Source: Streptomyces termitum (GTDB lineage: Bacteria > Actinomycetota > Actinomycetes > Streptomycetales > Streptomycetaceae). Taken from it: a stretch of DNA of 64,000 nt. Below, in pieces: positions 1-8,041 of the stretch. The notes below the pieces were generated by a model. The model did not search any database. It was not told the origin of the DNA and saw nothing but the letters and a program-made list of their open reading frames with translations. The stretch spans positions 145,969 to 209,968 of the forward strand of contig NZ_BMUL01000005.1 of the NCBI RefSeq assembly GCF_014650175.1, written 5' to 3'. Each line of letters starts with the position of its first letter. The stretch's first letter is position 1. The position numbers and the translations under genes are program-made.

Positions 1-928
1 CGCCGTCAAGCGCGGCGTCCCCGGAGCCGTACTTCCCGAACTGAAGCAGCGCCGCGTCGCCAAGGGCGCCGCCGCCCTCCAGGTCGAGGAGCCCGAGCCC
101 GGCGGCCGCTCCGACACCGCCACCGACAACCCCGTCCCCACCCCGCCGTTCTGGGGCACCCGGGTCGTCAAGGGCATCCCGCTCAAGGACTACGCCTCCT
201 GGCTCGACGAGGGCGCCCTCTTCAAGGGCCAGTGGGGCCTCAAGCAGAACCGCACCGGCGACGGCCCGACCTACGAGGAGCTCGTCGAGACGGAGGGCCG
301 GCCCCGGCTGCGCGGCTGGCTGGAGCGGCTGCACACCGAGAACCTGCTGGAGGCGGCCGTCGTCCACGGCTACTTCCCCTGCGTCTCCAAGGGCGACGAC
401 CTGATCATCCTGGACGACTCCGGCAACGAGCGGACCCGCTTCACCTTCCCGCGCCAGCGCCGGGGCCGCCGCCTCTGCCTCGCGGACTTCTTCCGCCCCG
501 AGGAGTCCGGCGAGACCGACGTCGTCGGCCTCCAGGTCGTCACCGTCGGCTCCAAGATCGGCGAGGCCACCGCCGAACTCTTCGCCGCCGACTCCTACCG
601 CGACTACCTCGAACTCCACGGCCTGTCCGTGCAGCTCGCCGAGGCCCTCGCCGAGTACTGGCACGCGCGCGTCCGCGCCGAGCTGGGCTTCGGCGGCGAG
701 GACCCGGAGGCCGTCGAGGACATGTTCGCGCTCAAGTACCGGGGCGCCCGCTTCTCGCTGGGCTACGGGGCCTGCCCCGACCTGGAGGACCGCGCCAAGA
801 TCGCGGAACTGCTGCGGCCCGAGCGGATCGGCGTCCACCTCTCCGAGGAGTTCCAGCTCCACCCGGAGCAGTCCACCGACGCCATCGTCCTCCACCACCC
901 CGAGGCGAAGTACTTCAACGCCCGCTGA
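1..928 (+). CDS. metH: Cobalamin-dependent methionine synthase, C-terminal part (5' end outside window)
   Basis: The visible 308 residues (codons in frame from base 2) correspond to the C-terminal activation domain of MetH, which binds S-adenosylmethionine and re-methylates oxidised cob(II)alamin. MetH transfers the methyl group of methyltetrahydrofolate to homocysteine in the cytoplasm. The key evidence is the segment around 743-790, which reads RGARFSLGYGACPDLEDR, the R-x-x-x-G-Y-x-A-C-P signature of the SAM pocket. A WGxK-like stretch near 230-250 and a conserved EYWHARVR helix near 655-675 agree. The catalytic homocysteine, folate and B12 domains lie upstream of the window. The stop is TGA at 926-928. 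The activation domain is intact, so the gene looks functional. Confidence 0.93.
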   Translation, partial: AVKRGVPGAVLPELKQRRVAKGAAALQVEEPEPGGRSDTATDNPVPTPPFWGTRVVKGIPLKDYASWLDEGALFKGQWGLKQNRTGDGPTYEELVETEGRPRLRGWLERLHTENLLEAAVVHGYFPCVSKGDDLIILDDSGNERTRFTFPRQRRGRRLCLADFFRPEESGETDVVGLQVVTVGSKIGEATAELFAADSYRDYLELHGLSVQLAEALAEYWHARVRAELGFGGEDPEAVEDMFALKYRGARFSLGYGACPDLEDRAKIAELLRPERIGVHLSEEFQLHPEQSTDAIVLHHPEAKYFNAR

Positions 929-951
929 GGTCGCCCGCCCGGGGCTCCGCT

Positions 952-989
952 GACGGCGCCCGGCCCCGGTGACGGCGTCCGGCCCCGGA
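952..989. repeat. Imperfect 19-bp tandem duplication after metH
   Basis: Two adjacent 19-base units start with GACGGCG and end with CCGGCCCCGG; they differ at one internal base and at the last base. The GCCCGGGGCTCCG string flanks them on both sides (about 937 and 1002). The region lies between metH and the next promoter, is not coding as far as I can see, and may form the metH 3' hairpins. Confidence 0.5.
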
Positions 990-1091
990 CCTCGGCCTCC
1001 GGCCCGGGGCTCCGGTGGCGTCCGGGACCGCCGGGCGACACGGTGACCTGCGGCACGCGGATATGTGCCCGCGTCCGGTGTGCCGGAGACG

Positions 1092-1140
1092 TACACTTGT
1101 CGGTCCAGTGCAGGCCGGTCCTCCTCCCCGTACCGGGGAG
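1092..1140 (+). promoter_or_regulatory. Probable promoter and leader hairpin of the HAD gene
   Basis: TACACT at 1092-1097 fits the Streptomyces -10 pattern TANNNT; no good -35 is visible. About 27 nt into the predicted leader is a perfect 7-bp hairpin, CTCCCCG-TAC-CGGGGAG (1124-1140), 28 nt before the ribosome binding site. Confidence 0.4.
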
Positions 1141-1180
1141 TGGGGGCCGGCCTTCTCGTCCCTCCATGGAGGTGTGCCGG

Positions 1181-1876
1181 ATGACCAGTACGGTCCCCGC
1201 TTCCCTGCTCCACGCCAACGGCAGCTCCGCCCTCCAGGCGGTCTTCCTCGACATGGACGGGACCCTCGTCGACACGGAGGGCTTCTGGTGGGACGCCGAG
1301 GTCGAGGTCTTCGCCGACCTCGGGCACCGGCTCGACGAGGCGTGGCGGGATGTCGTGGTCGGCGGCCCGATGACCCGCAGCGCGGGCTACCTCATCGAGT
1401 CCACCGGCGCCGACATCACCCTCGACGAGCTGACCGTGCTGCTCAACGACCGCTTCGAACGCCGCATCGACCGGGGCGTGCCGCTCATGCCCGGCGCCGA
1501 GCGCCTCCTCGCCGACCTCGCCCGCCACTCCATCCCCACCGCCCTCGTCTCCGCCTCCCACCGGCGGATCATCGACCGGGTCCTGGAGTCCGTCGGCCGC
1601 GACCGCTTCCACCTCACCGTCGCCGGCGACGAGGTCGTCCGGACCAAGCCGCACCCCGAGCCGTACCTGACCGCCGCGCGCGGCGTCGGCGCCGACCCGG
1701 CCCTGTGCGCCGTCATCGAGGACACCGCGACCGGCGTCGCCGCCGCCGAGGCGGCCGGCTGCCGGGTCGTCGCCGTGCCCTCCGTGGCGCCGATCCCGCC
1801 GCTGCCCGGCCGGGTCGTGGTCCGCTCCCTCGAAGAGGTCGACGTCCCCTTCCTGCGGACCCTCGTCTCCGGCTGA
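1181..1876 (+). CDS. HAD-superfamily hydrolase (phosphatase / phosphoglucomutase-like subfamily)
   Basis: This 231-residue cytoplasmic protein is a haloacid dehalogenase-type phosphohydrolase. Motif I is FLDMDGT near residues 22-28, with the nucleophile and the acid/base Asp two residues apart. Motif II is the ALVSAS stretch, motif III the Lys in RTKPHPEPYL, and motif IV the IEDTATG stretch. A helical cap lies between motifs I and II, as in beta-phosphoglucomutase and phosphoglycolate phosphatase relatives, so the substrate is probably a small phosphorylated metabolite that I cannot name. I chose ATG 1181 because GGAGG lies at 1168-1172. An upstream in-frame extension is not supported by a binding site. 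It is transcribed alone between metH and a lipoprotein gene. Confidence 0.85.
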   Translation: MTSTVPASLLHANGSSALQAVFLDMDGTLVDTEGFWWDAEVEVFADLGHRLDEAWRDVVVGGPMTRSAGYLIESTGADITLDELTVLLNDRFERRIDRGVPLMPGAERLLADLARHSIPTALVSASHRRIIDRVLESVGRDRFHLTVAGDEVVRTKPHPEPYLTAARGVGADPALCAVIEDTATGVAAAEAAGCRVVAVPSVAPIPPLPGRVVVRSLEEVDVPFLRTLVSG

Positions 1877-1978
1877 GCCCCCGGGCGCCTCCTCCGGGCC
1901 CCCGGCCCCCCTCGGCCGAGTGCCCCGGGGCCCTTTCCCGACCCTCCCGCGCGACCGATCCGGGCCGCCCACCAGAGG

Positions 1979-2013
1979 GCGAGCACGTGAGCTTGCTCAC
2001 CCAGCGTGCTCGC
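1979..2013. terminator. Nested inverted repeat, probable terminator of the HAD gene
   Basis: The outer arms GCGAGCAC (1979-1986) and GTGCTCGC (2006-2013) pair perfectly. Inside, GTGAGC-TT-GCTCAC (1987-2000) is a second perfect dyad, with CCAGC unpaired on the right. There is no T-tract. It is about 100 bp after the HAD stop codon. Confidence 0.5.
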
Positions 2014-2193
2014 CGGTGAGTGGCCCGTCGCCGTTTCCCGCCCGGAACACGAAGATCCGGCGCACCTTCCGACCCGTTTCGTACCCTCCTGTCCCCGCAT
2101 TCGGGTGCATGAATATCGAAACCGGCGCATTCATGATCACTCTGCGCTCATCCCTCCCGCGCCGCCCCGTCCGGCCGGACCGGCCCCGCGCAC

Positions 2194-2199
2194 TAACCT
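2194..2199 (+). promoter_or_regulatory. Candidate -10 box for the solute-binding lipoprotein gene
   Basis: TAACCT matches TANNNT and is the same hexamer found upstream of infC. It stands in a slightly A+T-rich stretch. No clear -35 is visible. Confidence 0.3.
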
Positions 2200-2367
2200 T
2201 TCGCGAGGACTCCACCGCCCCCACCGGTGCACCGGCGCACACCCCTGCCGCCGGGAAACCCCAGGACGATCGCAACTCCGGCCCGATCGCTCCCGCCCCG
2301 ACCGGGCGGACCGCGGCGGAGTGCCGTGACCGCTGCACCCCAGGCCGGCTGAGGAGAACGTCCCTTG

Positions 2368-3960
2368 ATGAACCGCAAGACCTTGGTGCTGCCGGCCGTG
2401 GCCGGACTGCTCGCCCCCCTCCTCGCCGCCTGCGGCACCGGGGAGGACAGCAGAGCCATCGTCGTCGGGACCACCGACCAGTTCGTCGCCACCGGGGACG
2501 CGCCCGCCCCGCTCGACCCGGCCTTCGCCTACGACACCGGCACCTGGAACATCCTGCGCCAGACCGTCCAGACCCTGCTCCACGTGCCCCGCGGCGGCGG
2601 CCAGCCCGTCCCCGAGGCCGCCGAGAACTGCGCCTTCTCCGACACCGCCAGCGAGAGCTACCGCTGCGTCCTGCGCCCCGGCCTCACCTTCGCCGACGGC
2701 GCCCCGCTCACCGCCGAGGACGTCAAGTACTCCATCGACCGGGTCCGGAAGATCGACGCCGACAACGGAGCCGCCGCCCTCCTCTCGACCGTCGACACCG
2801 TCGAGACCAAGGGCGACCGCGAGATCGTCTTCCACCTCAACGCGCCCGACGCCACCTTCCCGTACAAGCTCTCCACCCCCGTCGCGGGCATCCTCGACAA
2901 GGACAAGTACGCCCCCGACAAGCTCCGCGAGGGCTTCCAGGTCGACGGCTCCGGCCCGTACACCCTCACCGCCCAGCACGACGGCGACCAGGCCACCCGC
3001 TTCGTCTTCACCCGCAACCCCCGCTACAAGGGCGACATCGACCCCCAGAACGACAAGGTCGAACTCCGCGCCTACGCCGACGCCGGCGCCATGGGCAAGG
3101 CCCTGGAGAGCAAGGACATCGACATGATGGCCCGCTCCCTCTCCCAGCAGCAGGTCCGCGACCTCACCGAGAACCCGAAGACCGGCATCCGCGTCGCCGA
3201 GGTCCCCGGCCTGGAGATCCGCTACCTCGGCTTCAACACCAAGGCCCCCACCGTCCAGGAGAAGGCCGTCCGCCAGGCCATGGCCGCCGTCATCGACCGC
3301 GGCGCCCTCGTCAACCGGGTCTACGGCCCCACCGCCGAACCCCTCTACTCGCTGATCCCCTCCAGTGTCTCCGGCCACAGCACCCCCTTCTACGAGGAGT
3401 ACGGCGACGGCGACCGCGACCGCGCCGCCGCCCTCCTGCGCAAGGCGGACGTCAAGACCCCGGTCAAGCTCACCCTCAACTACACCACCGACCACTACGG
3501 CACCGAGACCGCCCAGGAGTTCGAGACGCTGAAGAACCAGCTCATCGCGAGCGAACTCTTCGACGTCACCGTCAAGGGCACCGGCTGGTCCGAGTTCCGC
3601 CCCGCCCAGAAGCGCGGCGACTACGCCGTCTACGGCCTCGGCTGGTTCCCCGACTACCCGGACCCCGACAACTACATCGCCCCCTTCCTCGACGCCGACA
3701 ACTTCCTCGGCACCCCCTACGTCAACGCCGCCGTCCGCGACCACCTCCTGCCGCAGTCCCGCCGCCAGGCCGACCGCGCCGCCGCCACCCCCGTCTACCG
3801 GCAGATCCAGAAGATCGTCGCCCAGGACGTCCCCGTCCTGCCCCTCTGGCAGGGCAAGCAGTACGTCGCCGCCCGCGACGACATCAACGGCGTCGACTAC
3901 GCCCTCACCACCTCCTCCGACCTGCTCCTGTGGGAGCTGAGCCGGGCCTCCACCGCCTGA
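2368..3960 (+). CDS. ABC transporter solute-binding lipoprotein, family 5 (peptide/nickel type)
   Basis: The 530-residue product is a DppA/OppA-type extracytoplasmic binding protein that delivers oligopeptides or similar solutes to an ABC importer. A signal peptide ends in a lipobox, LLAAC, with Cys22 as the lipidated residue. The mature part shows the family-5 layout: LDPAFAYDTGTWNILRQT near the start, RPGLTFADGAPLTAEDVKYSIDR in the first third, and a terminal FPDYPDPDNY segment. Length is normal. ATG 2368 was chosen with GAGGAG at 2351-2356; a TTG one codon earlier is possible. No permease or ATPase gene is adjacent, so it is an orphan binding protein that must share a transporter encoded elsewhere. 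A strong shared terminator follows. Confidence 0.88.
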   Translation: MNRKTLVLPAVAGLLAPLLAACGTGEDSRAIVVGTTDQFVATGDAPAPLDPAFAYDTGTWNILRQTVQTLLHVPRGGGQPVPEAAENCAFSDTASESYRCVLRPGLTFADGAPLTAEDVKYSIDRVRKIDADNGAAALLSTVDTVETKGDREIVFHLNAPDATFPYKLSTPVAGILDKDKYAPDKLREGFQVDGSGPYTLTAQHDGDQATRFVFTRNPRYKGDIDPQNDKVELRAYADAGAMGKALESKDIDMMARSLSQQQVRDLTENPKTGIRVAEVPGLEIRYLGFNTKAPTVQEKAVRQAMAAVIDRGALVNRVYGPTAEPLYSLIPSSVSGHSTPFYEEYGDGDRDRAAALLRKADVKTPVKLTLNYTTDHYGTETAQEFETLKNQLIASELFDVTVKGTGWSEFRPAQKRGDYAVYGLGWFPDYPDPDNYIAPFLDADNFLGTPYVNAAVRDHLLPQSRRQADRAAATPVYRQIQKIVAQDVPVLPLWQGKQYVAARDDINGVDYALTTSSDLLLWELSRASTA

Positions 3961-3995
3961 CCCGGAACGGCACCCGCCACCGGGGGGAGAAATAA

Positions 3996-4033
3996 GGGGA
4001 AGGGCCCGGCGCACCCGCGCCGGGCCCTTCCCC
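3996..4033. terminator. Bidirectional terminator between convergent genes
   Basis: A perfect 17-bp stem (3996-4012 with 4017-4033) closed by a 4-nt loop lies between the converging lipoprotein and response-regulator genes. Arms read GGGGAAGGGCCCGGCGC and its complement. It has no T-run, as is usual here. Confidence 0.85.
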
Positions 4034-4047
4034 ATGCCGCCGACCGG

Positions 4048-4725
4048 CTACTGGCCGTTGCCCCCCGGCCGCACCAGACCGCTCTCGTACGCGTACACCG
4101 CCGCCTGCACCCGGTCGCGCAGCCCCAGCTTCGTCAGCACATGGCCCACGTGCGTCTTCACCGTCGTCTCGCTGACGAACAGATCCGCCGCGATCTCCGC
4201 GTTCGACAAGCCGCGCGCCACCAGCTTCAGCACCTCCACCTCGCGGTCGGTCAGCCGCGCCAGCGCGTCCGGCACCTGCTCCTCGCCCGTCGGCAGATGC
4301 GCCGAGTACTTGTCCAGCAGCCGCCGCGTGATCGACGGGGCCAGCATCGCCTCGCCCGCCGCCACCACCCGGATCGCCTGCACCAGCTCCACCGCCGGGG
4401 CGTCCTTCAGCAGGAAGCCGCTCGCCCCCGCGCGCAGCGCCTCCACCACGTACTCGTCCAGATCGAAGGTGGTCAGCACCAGCACCTTCGCCGGCCCGTC
4501 CCGACCCGGCCCGGTGATCTGCCGGGTCGCCTCCACCCCGTCCATCCGCGGCATCCGGATGTCCATCAGCACCACGTCCGGCTGGAGCGCCCGCACCTGG
4601 TCCAGCGCCTGTAGCCCGTCACCGGCCTCACCGACCACCGCGATGTCCTGCTCCGCCTCCAGAATCATCCGGAAACCGGTACGCAGCAGCGGCTGATCGT
4701 CCACCAGCAGGACGCGAATCGTCAC
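4048..4725 (-). CDS. Orphan NarL/FixJ-family response regulator
   Basis: This 225-residue two-component regulator has a receiver domain (about 1-120) with the acidic pair at Asp9-Asp10, the phospho-acceptor Asp55 in VVLMDIRMPRMDG, a switch Thr in LVLTTFD and the conserved Lys in GFLLKDA. The C-terminal LuxR-type helix-turn-helix (about 150-215) carries LTDREVEVLKLVARGLSNAEIA and SETTVKTHV. It should bind DNA as a phosphorylated dimer. I chose GTG 4725 because AAGGAG lies at 4731-4736. That binding site overlaps the stop codon of the upstream nuclease gene, so the two are one operon and probably coupled in translation. No histidine kinase is adjacent. Its signal and targets are unknown. Confidence 0.9.
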   Translation of the reverse strand: MTIRVLLVDDQPLLRTGFRMILEAEQDIAVVGEAGDGLQALDQVRALQPDVVLMDIRMPRMDGVEATRQITGPGRDGPAKVLVLTTFDLDEYVVEALRAGASGFLLKDAPAVELVQAIRVVAAGEAMLAPSITRRLLDKYSAHLPTGEEQVPDALARLTDREVEVLKLVARGLSNAEIAADLFVSETTVKTHVGHVLTKLGLRDRVQAAVYAYESGLVRPGGNGQ

Positions 4726-4735
4726 AAGGGCTCCT

Positions 4736-5638
4736 TCACGAGGCGGTCCGGTCCCCGCCCATTCTGCCCTGCCCCGATTCGCCCGACTCCGGCGGGCGCG
4801 CGGAAACGATCTCCAGCGGATACGTTGGGGGAGTCCCCCCGAACTCCGGACACACCGCCTGGTGGTCGCACCAGCCGCACAGCTTCGTCGGCCGGGGCCG
4901 CCAGTCACCCGTCTCCGTCGCCGTCCGGATCGCGTCCCACAGCGCGAGCAGCTTCCGCTCCACCCGCCGCAGGTCCGCCTCCACCGGGTCGTACGTCAGC
5001 ACGTCCCCACTGCCCAGGTAGACCAGCTGGAGCCGGCGCGGCACCACCCCCTTCAGCCGCCACACCACCAGCGCGTAGAACGTCATCTGGAACAGCGCGC
5101 CCTCGCTGTACTCCGGCCGCGGCGCCTTCCCCGTCTTGTAGTCGACGATCCGCACCTCGCCCGACGGCGCCACGTCCACCCGGTCGATCACCCCGCGCAA
5201 CCGCAGCCCCGAATCCAGCTCCGCCTCCACGAACAACTCGCGCTCGGCCGGCTCCAGACGCGACGGATCCTCCAGCGTGAACCAGCGCTCCACCAGCGAC
5301 TCCGCCTCCGCCAGCCACCGCCCCAGCCGCTCGCCCGCCGGATCGTCCGCGAACAGCTCGCCCAACTCCGGCCGCGACTCCAGCAGCCGCTCCCACTGCC
5401 CCGGCACCATCGACTTCGCCCGCGGCACCGTCCGCTCCGCCGCCGGATCGTCGAAGAGGCGCTCCAGGACCGCGTGCACCAGCGTGCCCCGCGTCGCCGC
5501 CTCGCTCGGCTTCTCCGGCAGCCGGTCGATCACCCGGAACCGGTACAACAAGGGGCACTGCATGAAATCGCTCGCCCGCGACGGCGACAACGACATGGGT
5601 GCCCGGGGTCCCTGCGGGAGCCGCTCGCTCGTACTCAT
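4736..5638 (-). CDS. RecB-family single-domain nuclease with Cys cluster
   Basis: The 300-residue protein is a PD-(D/E)XK nuclease of the RecB/Cas4-like group. The catalytic core is LRGVIDRVDV followed by VRIVDYKTGK, which supplies the Asp and the Lys of the motif, and a conserved QMTFYALV helix. One Cys near the N terminus (DFMQCPLLYRF) and three at the end (KLCGWCDHQAVCPEF) form the pattern that holds an iron-sulfur cluster in AddB and Cas4 nucleases. A role in trimming DNA ends is inferred from the family only. The ATG at 5638 gives a typical protein start; the frame stays open upstream but without support. It is first in a two-gene operon with a response regulator, an unusual pairing. Confidence 0.85.
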   Translation of the reverse strand: MSTSERLPQGPRAPMSLSPSRASDFMQCPLLYRFRVIDRLPEKPSEAATRGTLVHAVLERLFDDPAAERTVPRAKSMVPGQWERLLESRPELGELFADDPAGERLGRWLAEAESLVERWFTLEDPSRLEPAERELFVEAELDSGLRLRGVIDRVDVAPSGEVRIVDYKTGKAPRPEYSEGALFQMTFYALVVWRLKGVVPRRLQLVYLGSGDVLTYDPVEADLRRVERKLLALWDAIRTATETGDWRPRPTKLCGWCDHQAVCPEFGGTPPTYPLEIVSARPPESGESGQGRMGGDRTAS

Positions 5639-5759
5639 GACACCGACCCTACGACCCGCCACCGACAGTGATCCGCATACCATCGGGACATGACCCGTCG
5701 CGCAGCATGATCGATCCGTGACGCAGCGGCGCGGTCGCCCCCGGCGACGAGAGGAACCC

Positions 5760-6950
5760 GTGAACCAGGACGAGCCCAAGCCGCAGCGCGCCAAGGAACC
5801 CGGCGGCGGGATCCTCATGGGCCGGCCCTTCGGCGTGCCCGTCTACGTCGCCCCCAGCTGGTTCCTCGTCGCCGCGCTCATCACCTGGGTCTTCGGCGAC
5901 CAGATCGAACGGGTCCTGCCCGAACTCGGCGCGGCCCGCTACCTCGTCTCCCTCTTCTTCGCGGTCGCCTTCTACGCCTCCGTCCTCGTCCACGAACTCG
6001 CCCACACCATCGCCGCCCTCCGCTTCAAGCTCCCCGTCCGGCGCATCCAGCTCCAGTTCTTCGGCGGCGTCTCCGAGATCGAGAAGGAGACCGAGACCCC
6101 CGGCCGCGAATTCGTCCTCGCCTTCGTCGGCCCCCTCCTCTCCCTCGTCCTCGCCGGCGTCTTCTACCTCGCCATGCTCGCCGTCACCCCCGGCACCGTC
6201 CCCGGCGTCCTCCTCGCCGGCCTGATGATCTCCAACCTCATCGTCGCGGCCTTCAACCTCCTGCCCGGCCTCCCCCTCGACGGCGGCCGGATGCTCCGCG
6301 CGATCGTCTGGAAGATCACCGGCAAGCCGATGACCGGCACCATCGCCGCCGCCTGGGTCGGCCGCGCCCTCGCCGTCACCGTCCTCATCGGCCTCCCCCT
6401 CCTCACCCGCACCGGCTGGCTCGGCAACTCCACCGCCGACATCGGCGGCTTCACCACCGTCACCGACGCCCTCCTCGCGGCCATCCTCGCCGCCATCATC
6501 TGGACCGGCGCCGGCAACAGCCTCCGCATGGCCCGCCTGCGCGAGCACCTCCCCGAGCTCCGCGCCCGCACCCTCACCCGCCGCGCCGTCCCCGTCGCAC
6601 CCGACACCCCCCTCTCCGAAGCCCTCCGCCGCGCCAACGAGGCCGGCGCCCGCGGCCTCGTCGTCGTCGACGGCGCCGGCGAGCCCACCGGCATCGTCCG
6701 CGAGAGCGCCCTCGCCGCCGTCCCCCAGCACCGCCGCCCCTGGGTCGCCGTCTCCACCCTCGCCCAGGACCTCACCGACGGCATGCGGGTCCCCGCCGAA
6801 CTCACCGGCCAGCCCCTCCTCGACCACCTCCGCACCACCCCCGCCACCGAGTACCTGGTCGTCGAGGAGACCGGCGAGATCTACGGCGTCCTCGCCACCA
6901 CCGACGTGGAGCGCGCCTTCGTCAAAGCCATGGCACGACCCTCCTCGTAA
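5760..6950 (+). CDS. M50 site-2 intramembrane metalloprotease with CBS domains
   Basis: The 396-residue integral membrane protein belongs to the SpoIVFB-like site-2 proteases, which cut transmembrane segments of substrates such as anti-sigma factors. Zinc ligands are in HELAH (residues 78-82) and in NLLPGLPLDGGRM. About six hydrophobic segments fill residues 30-260, followed by a cytoplasmic region (about 285-390) resembling two CBS domains, with GLVVVDGAGEPTGIV in the first. CBS domains usually sense adenosine nucleotides. GTG 5760 is preferred because of GAGGAA at 5751-5756; GTG 5718 in the same frame would add 14 residues but has no binding site. It is divergent from the RecB-like gene and 18 bp upstream of trmI. 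Confidence 0.88.
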   Translation: MNQDEPKPQRAKEPGGGILMGRPFGVPVYVAPSWFLVAALITWVFGDQIERVLPELGAARYLVSLFFAVAFYASVLVHELAHTIAALRFKLPVRRIQLQFFGGVSEIEKETETPGREFVLAFVGPLLSLVLAGVFYLAMLAVTPGTVPGVLLAGLMISNLIVAAFNLLPGLPLDGGRMLRAIVWKITGKPMTGTIAAAWVGRALAVTVLIGLPLLTRTGWLGNSTADIGGFTTVTDALLAAILAAIIWTGAGNSLRMARLREHLPELRARTLTRRAVPVAPDTPLSEALRRANEAGARGLVVVDGAGEPTGIVRESALAAVPQHRRPWVAVSTLAQDLTDGMRVPAELTGQPLLDHLRTTPATEYLVVEETGEIYGVLATTDVERAFVKAMARPSS

Positions 6951-6956
6951 CACCGG

Positions 6957-6962
6957 TACTCT
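6957..6962 (+). promoter_or_regulatory. Leaderless-type -10 box of trmI
   Basis: TACTCT lies exactly 6 nt before ATG 6969, and no Shine-Dalgarno precedes that ATG. Transcription would begin at or next to the A of the start codon. The box overlaps the end of the preceding gene's 3' flank. Confidence 0.55.
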
Positions 6963-6968
6963 GGTCAC

Positions 6969-7856
6969 ATGTCCGAACCGACCGGTGCCGCCCGCAGGCG
7001 CGGGCCCTTCAAGGTCGGGGACCAGGTTCAGCTGACCGACCCCAAGGGCCGCCACTACACGTTCACGCTCGAAGAGGGAAAGAACTTCCACACCCACAAG
7101 GGTTCCTTCCCCCACGACGAGCTGATCGGCGCTCCCGAGGGCAGCGTTGTCCGCACCACCGGAAACGTCGCCTACCTCGCGCTGCGCCCCCTGCTCCCCG
7201 ACTACGTCCTGTCCATGCCCCGCGGCGCCGCCGTGGTCTACCCGAAGGACGCGGGACAGATCCTCGCCTTCGCCGACATCTTCCCCGGCGCGCGCGTCGT
7301 GGAGGCCGGCGTGGGTTCCGGCTCGCTCAGCAGCTTCCTGCTCCGCGCCATCGGCGACAGCGGCATGCTGCACTCCTACGAGCGCCGCGAAGACTTCGCC
7401 GAGATCGCCAAGGGCAACGTCGAACGCTACTTCGGCGGCCCCCACCCGGCCTGGCAGCTCACCGTCGGCGACCTCCAGGACAACCTGACGGACACCGACG
7501 TCGACCGGGTCATCCTCGACATGCTCGCCCCCTGGGAGTGCCTGGAGGCCGTCTCCAAGTCGCTGGTGCCCGGCGGCATCCTCTGCTGCTACGTGGCCAC
7601 CACCACCCAGCTCGCCCGCACCGTGGAGTCCATCCGCGAGATCGGCTGCTACGCCGAACCGCAGCCCTGGGAATCCATGATCCGGAACTGGCACGTCGAG
7701 GGCCTCGCGGTCCGCCCCGACCACCGCATGATCGGCCACACCGGCTTCCTCGTCACCGCCCGCCGCCTCGCGGACGGCGTCGAGCCCCCGATGCGCCGCC
7801 GCCGCCCCGCCAAGGGCGCCTACGGTGACGACTACGAAGGCCCCAACAAGGGCTGA
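6969..7856 (+). CDS. trmI: tRNA (adenine-58-N1)-methyltransferase
   Basis: TrmI uses SAM to make m1A58 in the T-loop of tRNAs. The 295-residue length, an N-terminal beta-barrel region (GDQVQLTDPKGRHYTFTLE) and the Rossmann motif VVEAGVGSGSLSSFLLRAIG are typical; DMLAPWECLE is motif IV. This family normally forms a tetramer. In actinobacteria the gene usually sits close to the proteasomal ATPase gene, as it does here, although no functional link is established. The start is fixed by a TACTCT box 6 nt upstream, which indicates a leaderless message. A basic tail, MRRRRPAKG, ends the protein. Confidence 0.93.
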   Translation: MSEPTGAARRRGPFKVGDQVQLTDPKGRHYTFTLEEGKNFHTHKGSFPHDELIGAPEGSVVRTTGNVAYLALRPLLPDYVLSMPRGAAVVYPKDAGQILAFADIFPGARVVEAGVGSGSLSSFLLRAIGDSGMLHSYERREDFAEIAKGNVERYFGGPHPAWQLTVGDLQDNLTDTDVDRVILDMLAPWECLEAVSKSLVPGGILCCYVATTTQLARTVESIREIGCYAEPQPWESMIRNWHVEGLAVRPDHRMIGHTGFLVTARRLADGVEPPMRRRRPAKGAYGDDYEGPNKG

Positions 7857-7875
7857 CACCCCGGCAGAAACCCGA

Positions 7876-7926
7876 CGGCGCCGCCGCCCGACCCTCCCCG
7901 CCCGGGGAGACCGGACGGCGGCGCCG
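7876..7926. terminator. Probable terminator after trmI
   Basis: Arms of 11 bp (7876-7886 CGGCGCCGCCG and 7916-7926) pair perfectly, enclosing an inner 6-bp hairpin CTCCCC/GGGGAG (7894-7909). No T-tract follows. Confidence 0.6.
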
Positions 7927-8041
7927 CCGCATCCGCGCCCACCCGCCCGGGTCCCGCGGCACCCCGGAGGTTCCGCCGCCCTGTGACGTGTGGCACGATG
8001 CCCGCAACCCCTCGGCACGACCCTCACAGGAGACGTCTCGC

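Larger units (their letters stand above)
1877..2367 (+). other. 491-bp non-coding gap with one hairpin and one promoter candidate
   Basis: I see no convincing gene here; the open frames across it have Streptomyces composition but no start signals. It holds a hairpin at 1979-2013 and a TAACCT -10-like box at 2194-2199, which would give the downstream lipoprotein gene a leader of about 160 nt. Composition is slightly less G+C-rich around 2040-2150. Confidence 0.5.

Noticed and set aside
2006..2329. Possible 107-residue gene before the solute-binding lipoprotein
   Set aside because: No ribosome binding site, Pro/Arg-rich shadow-type composition, and it overlaps the likely leader of the downstream gene.
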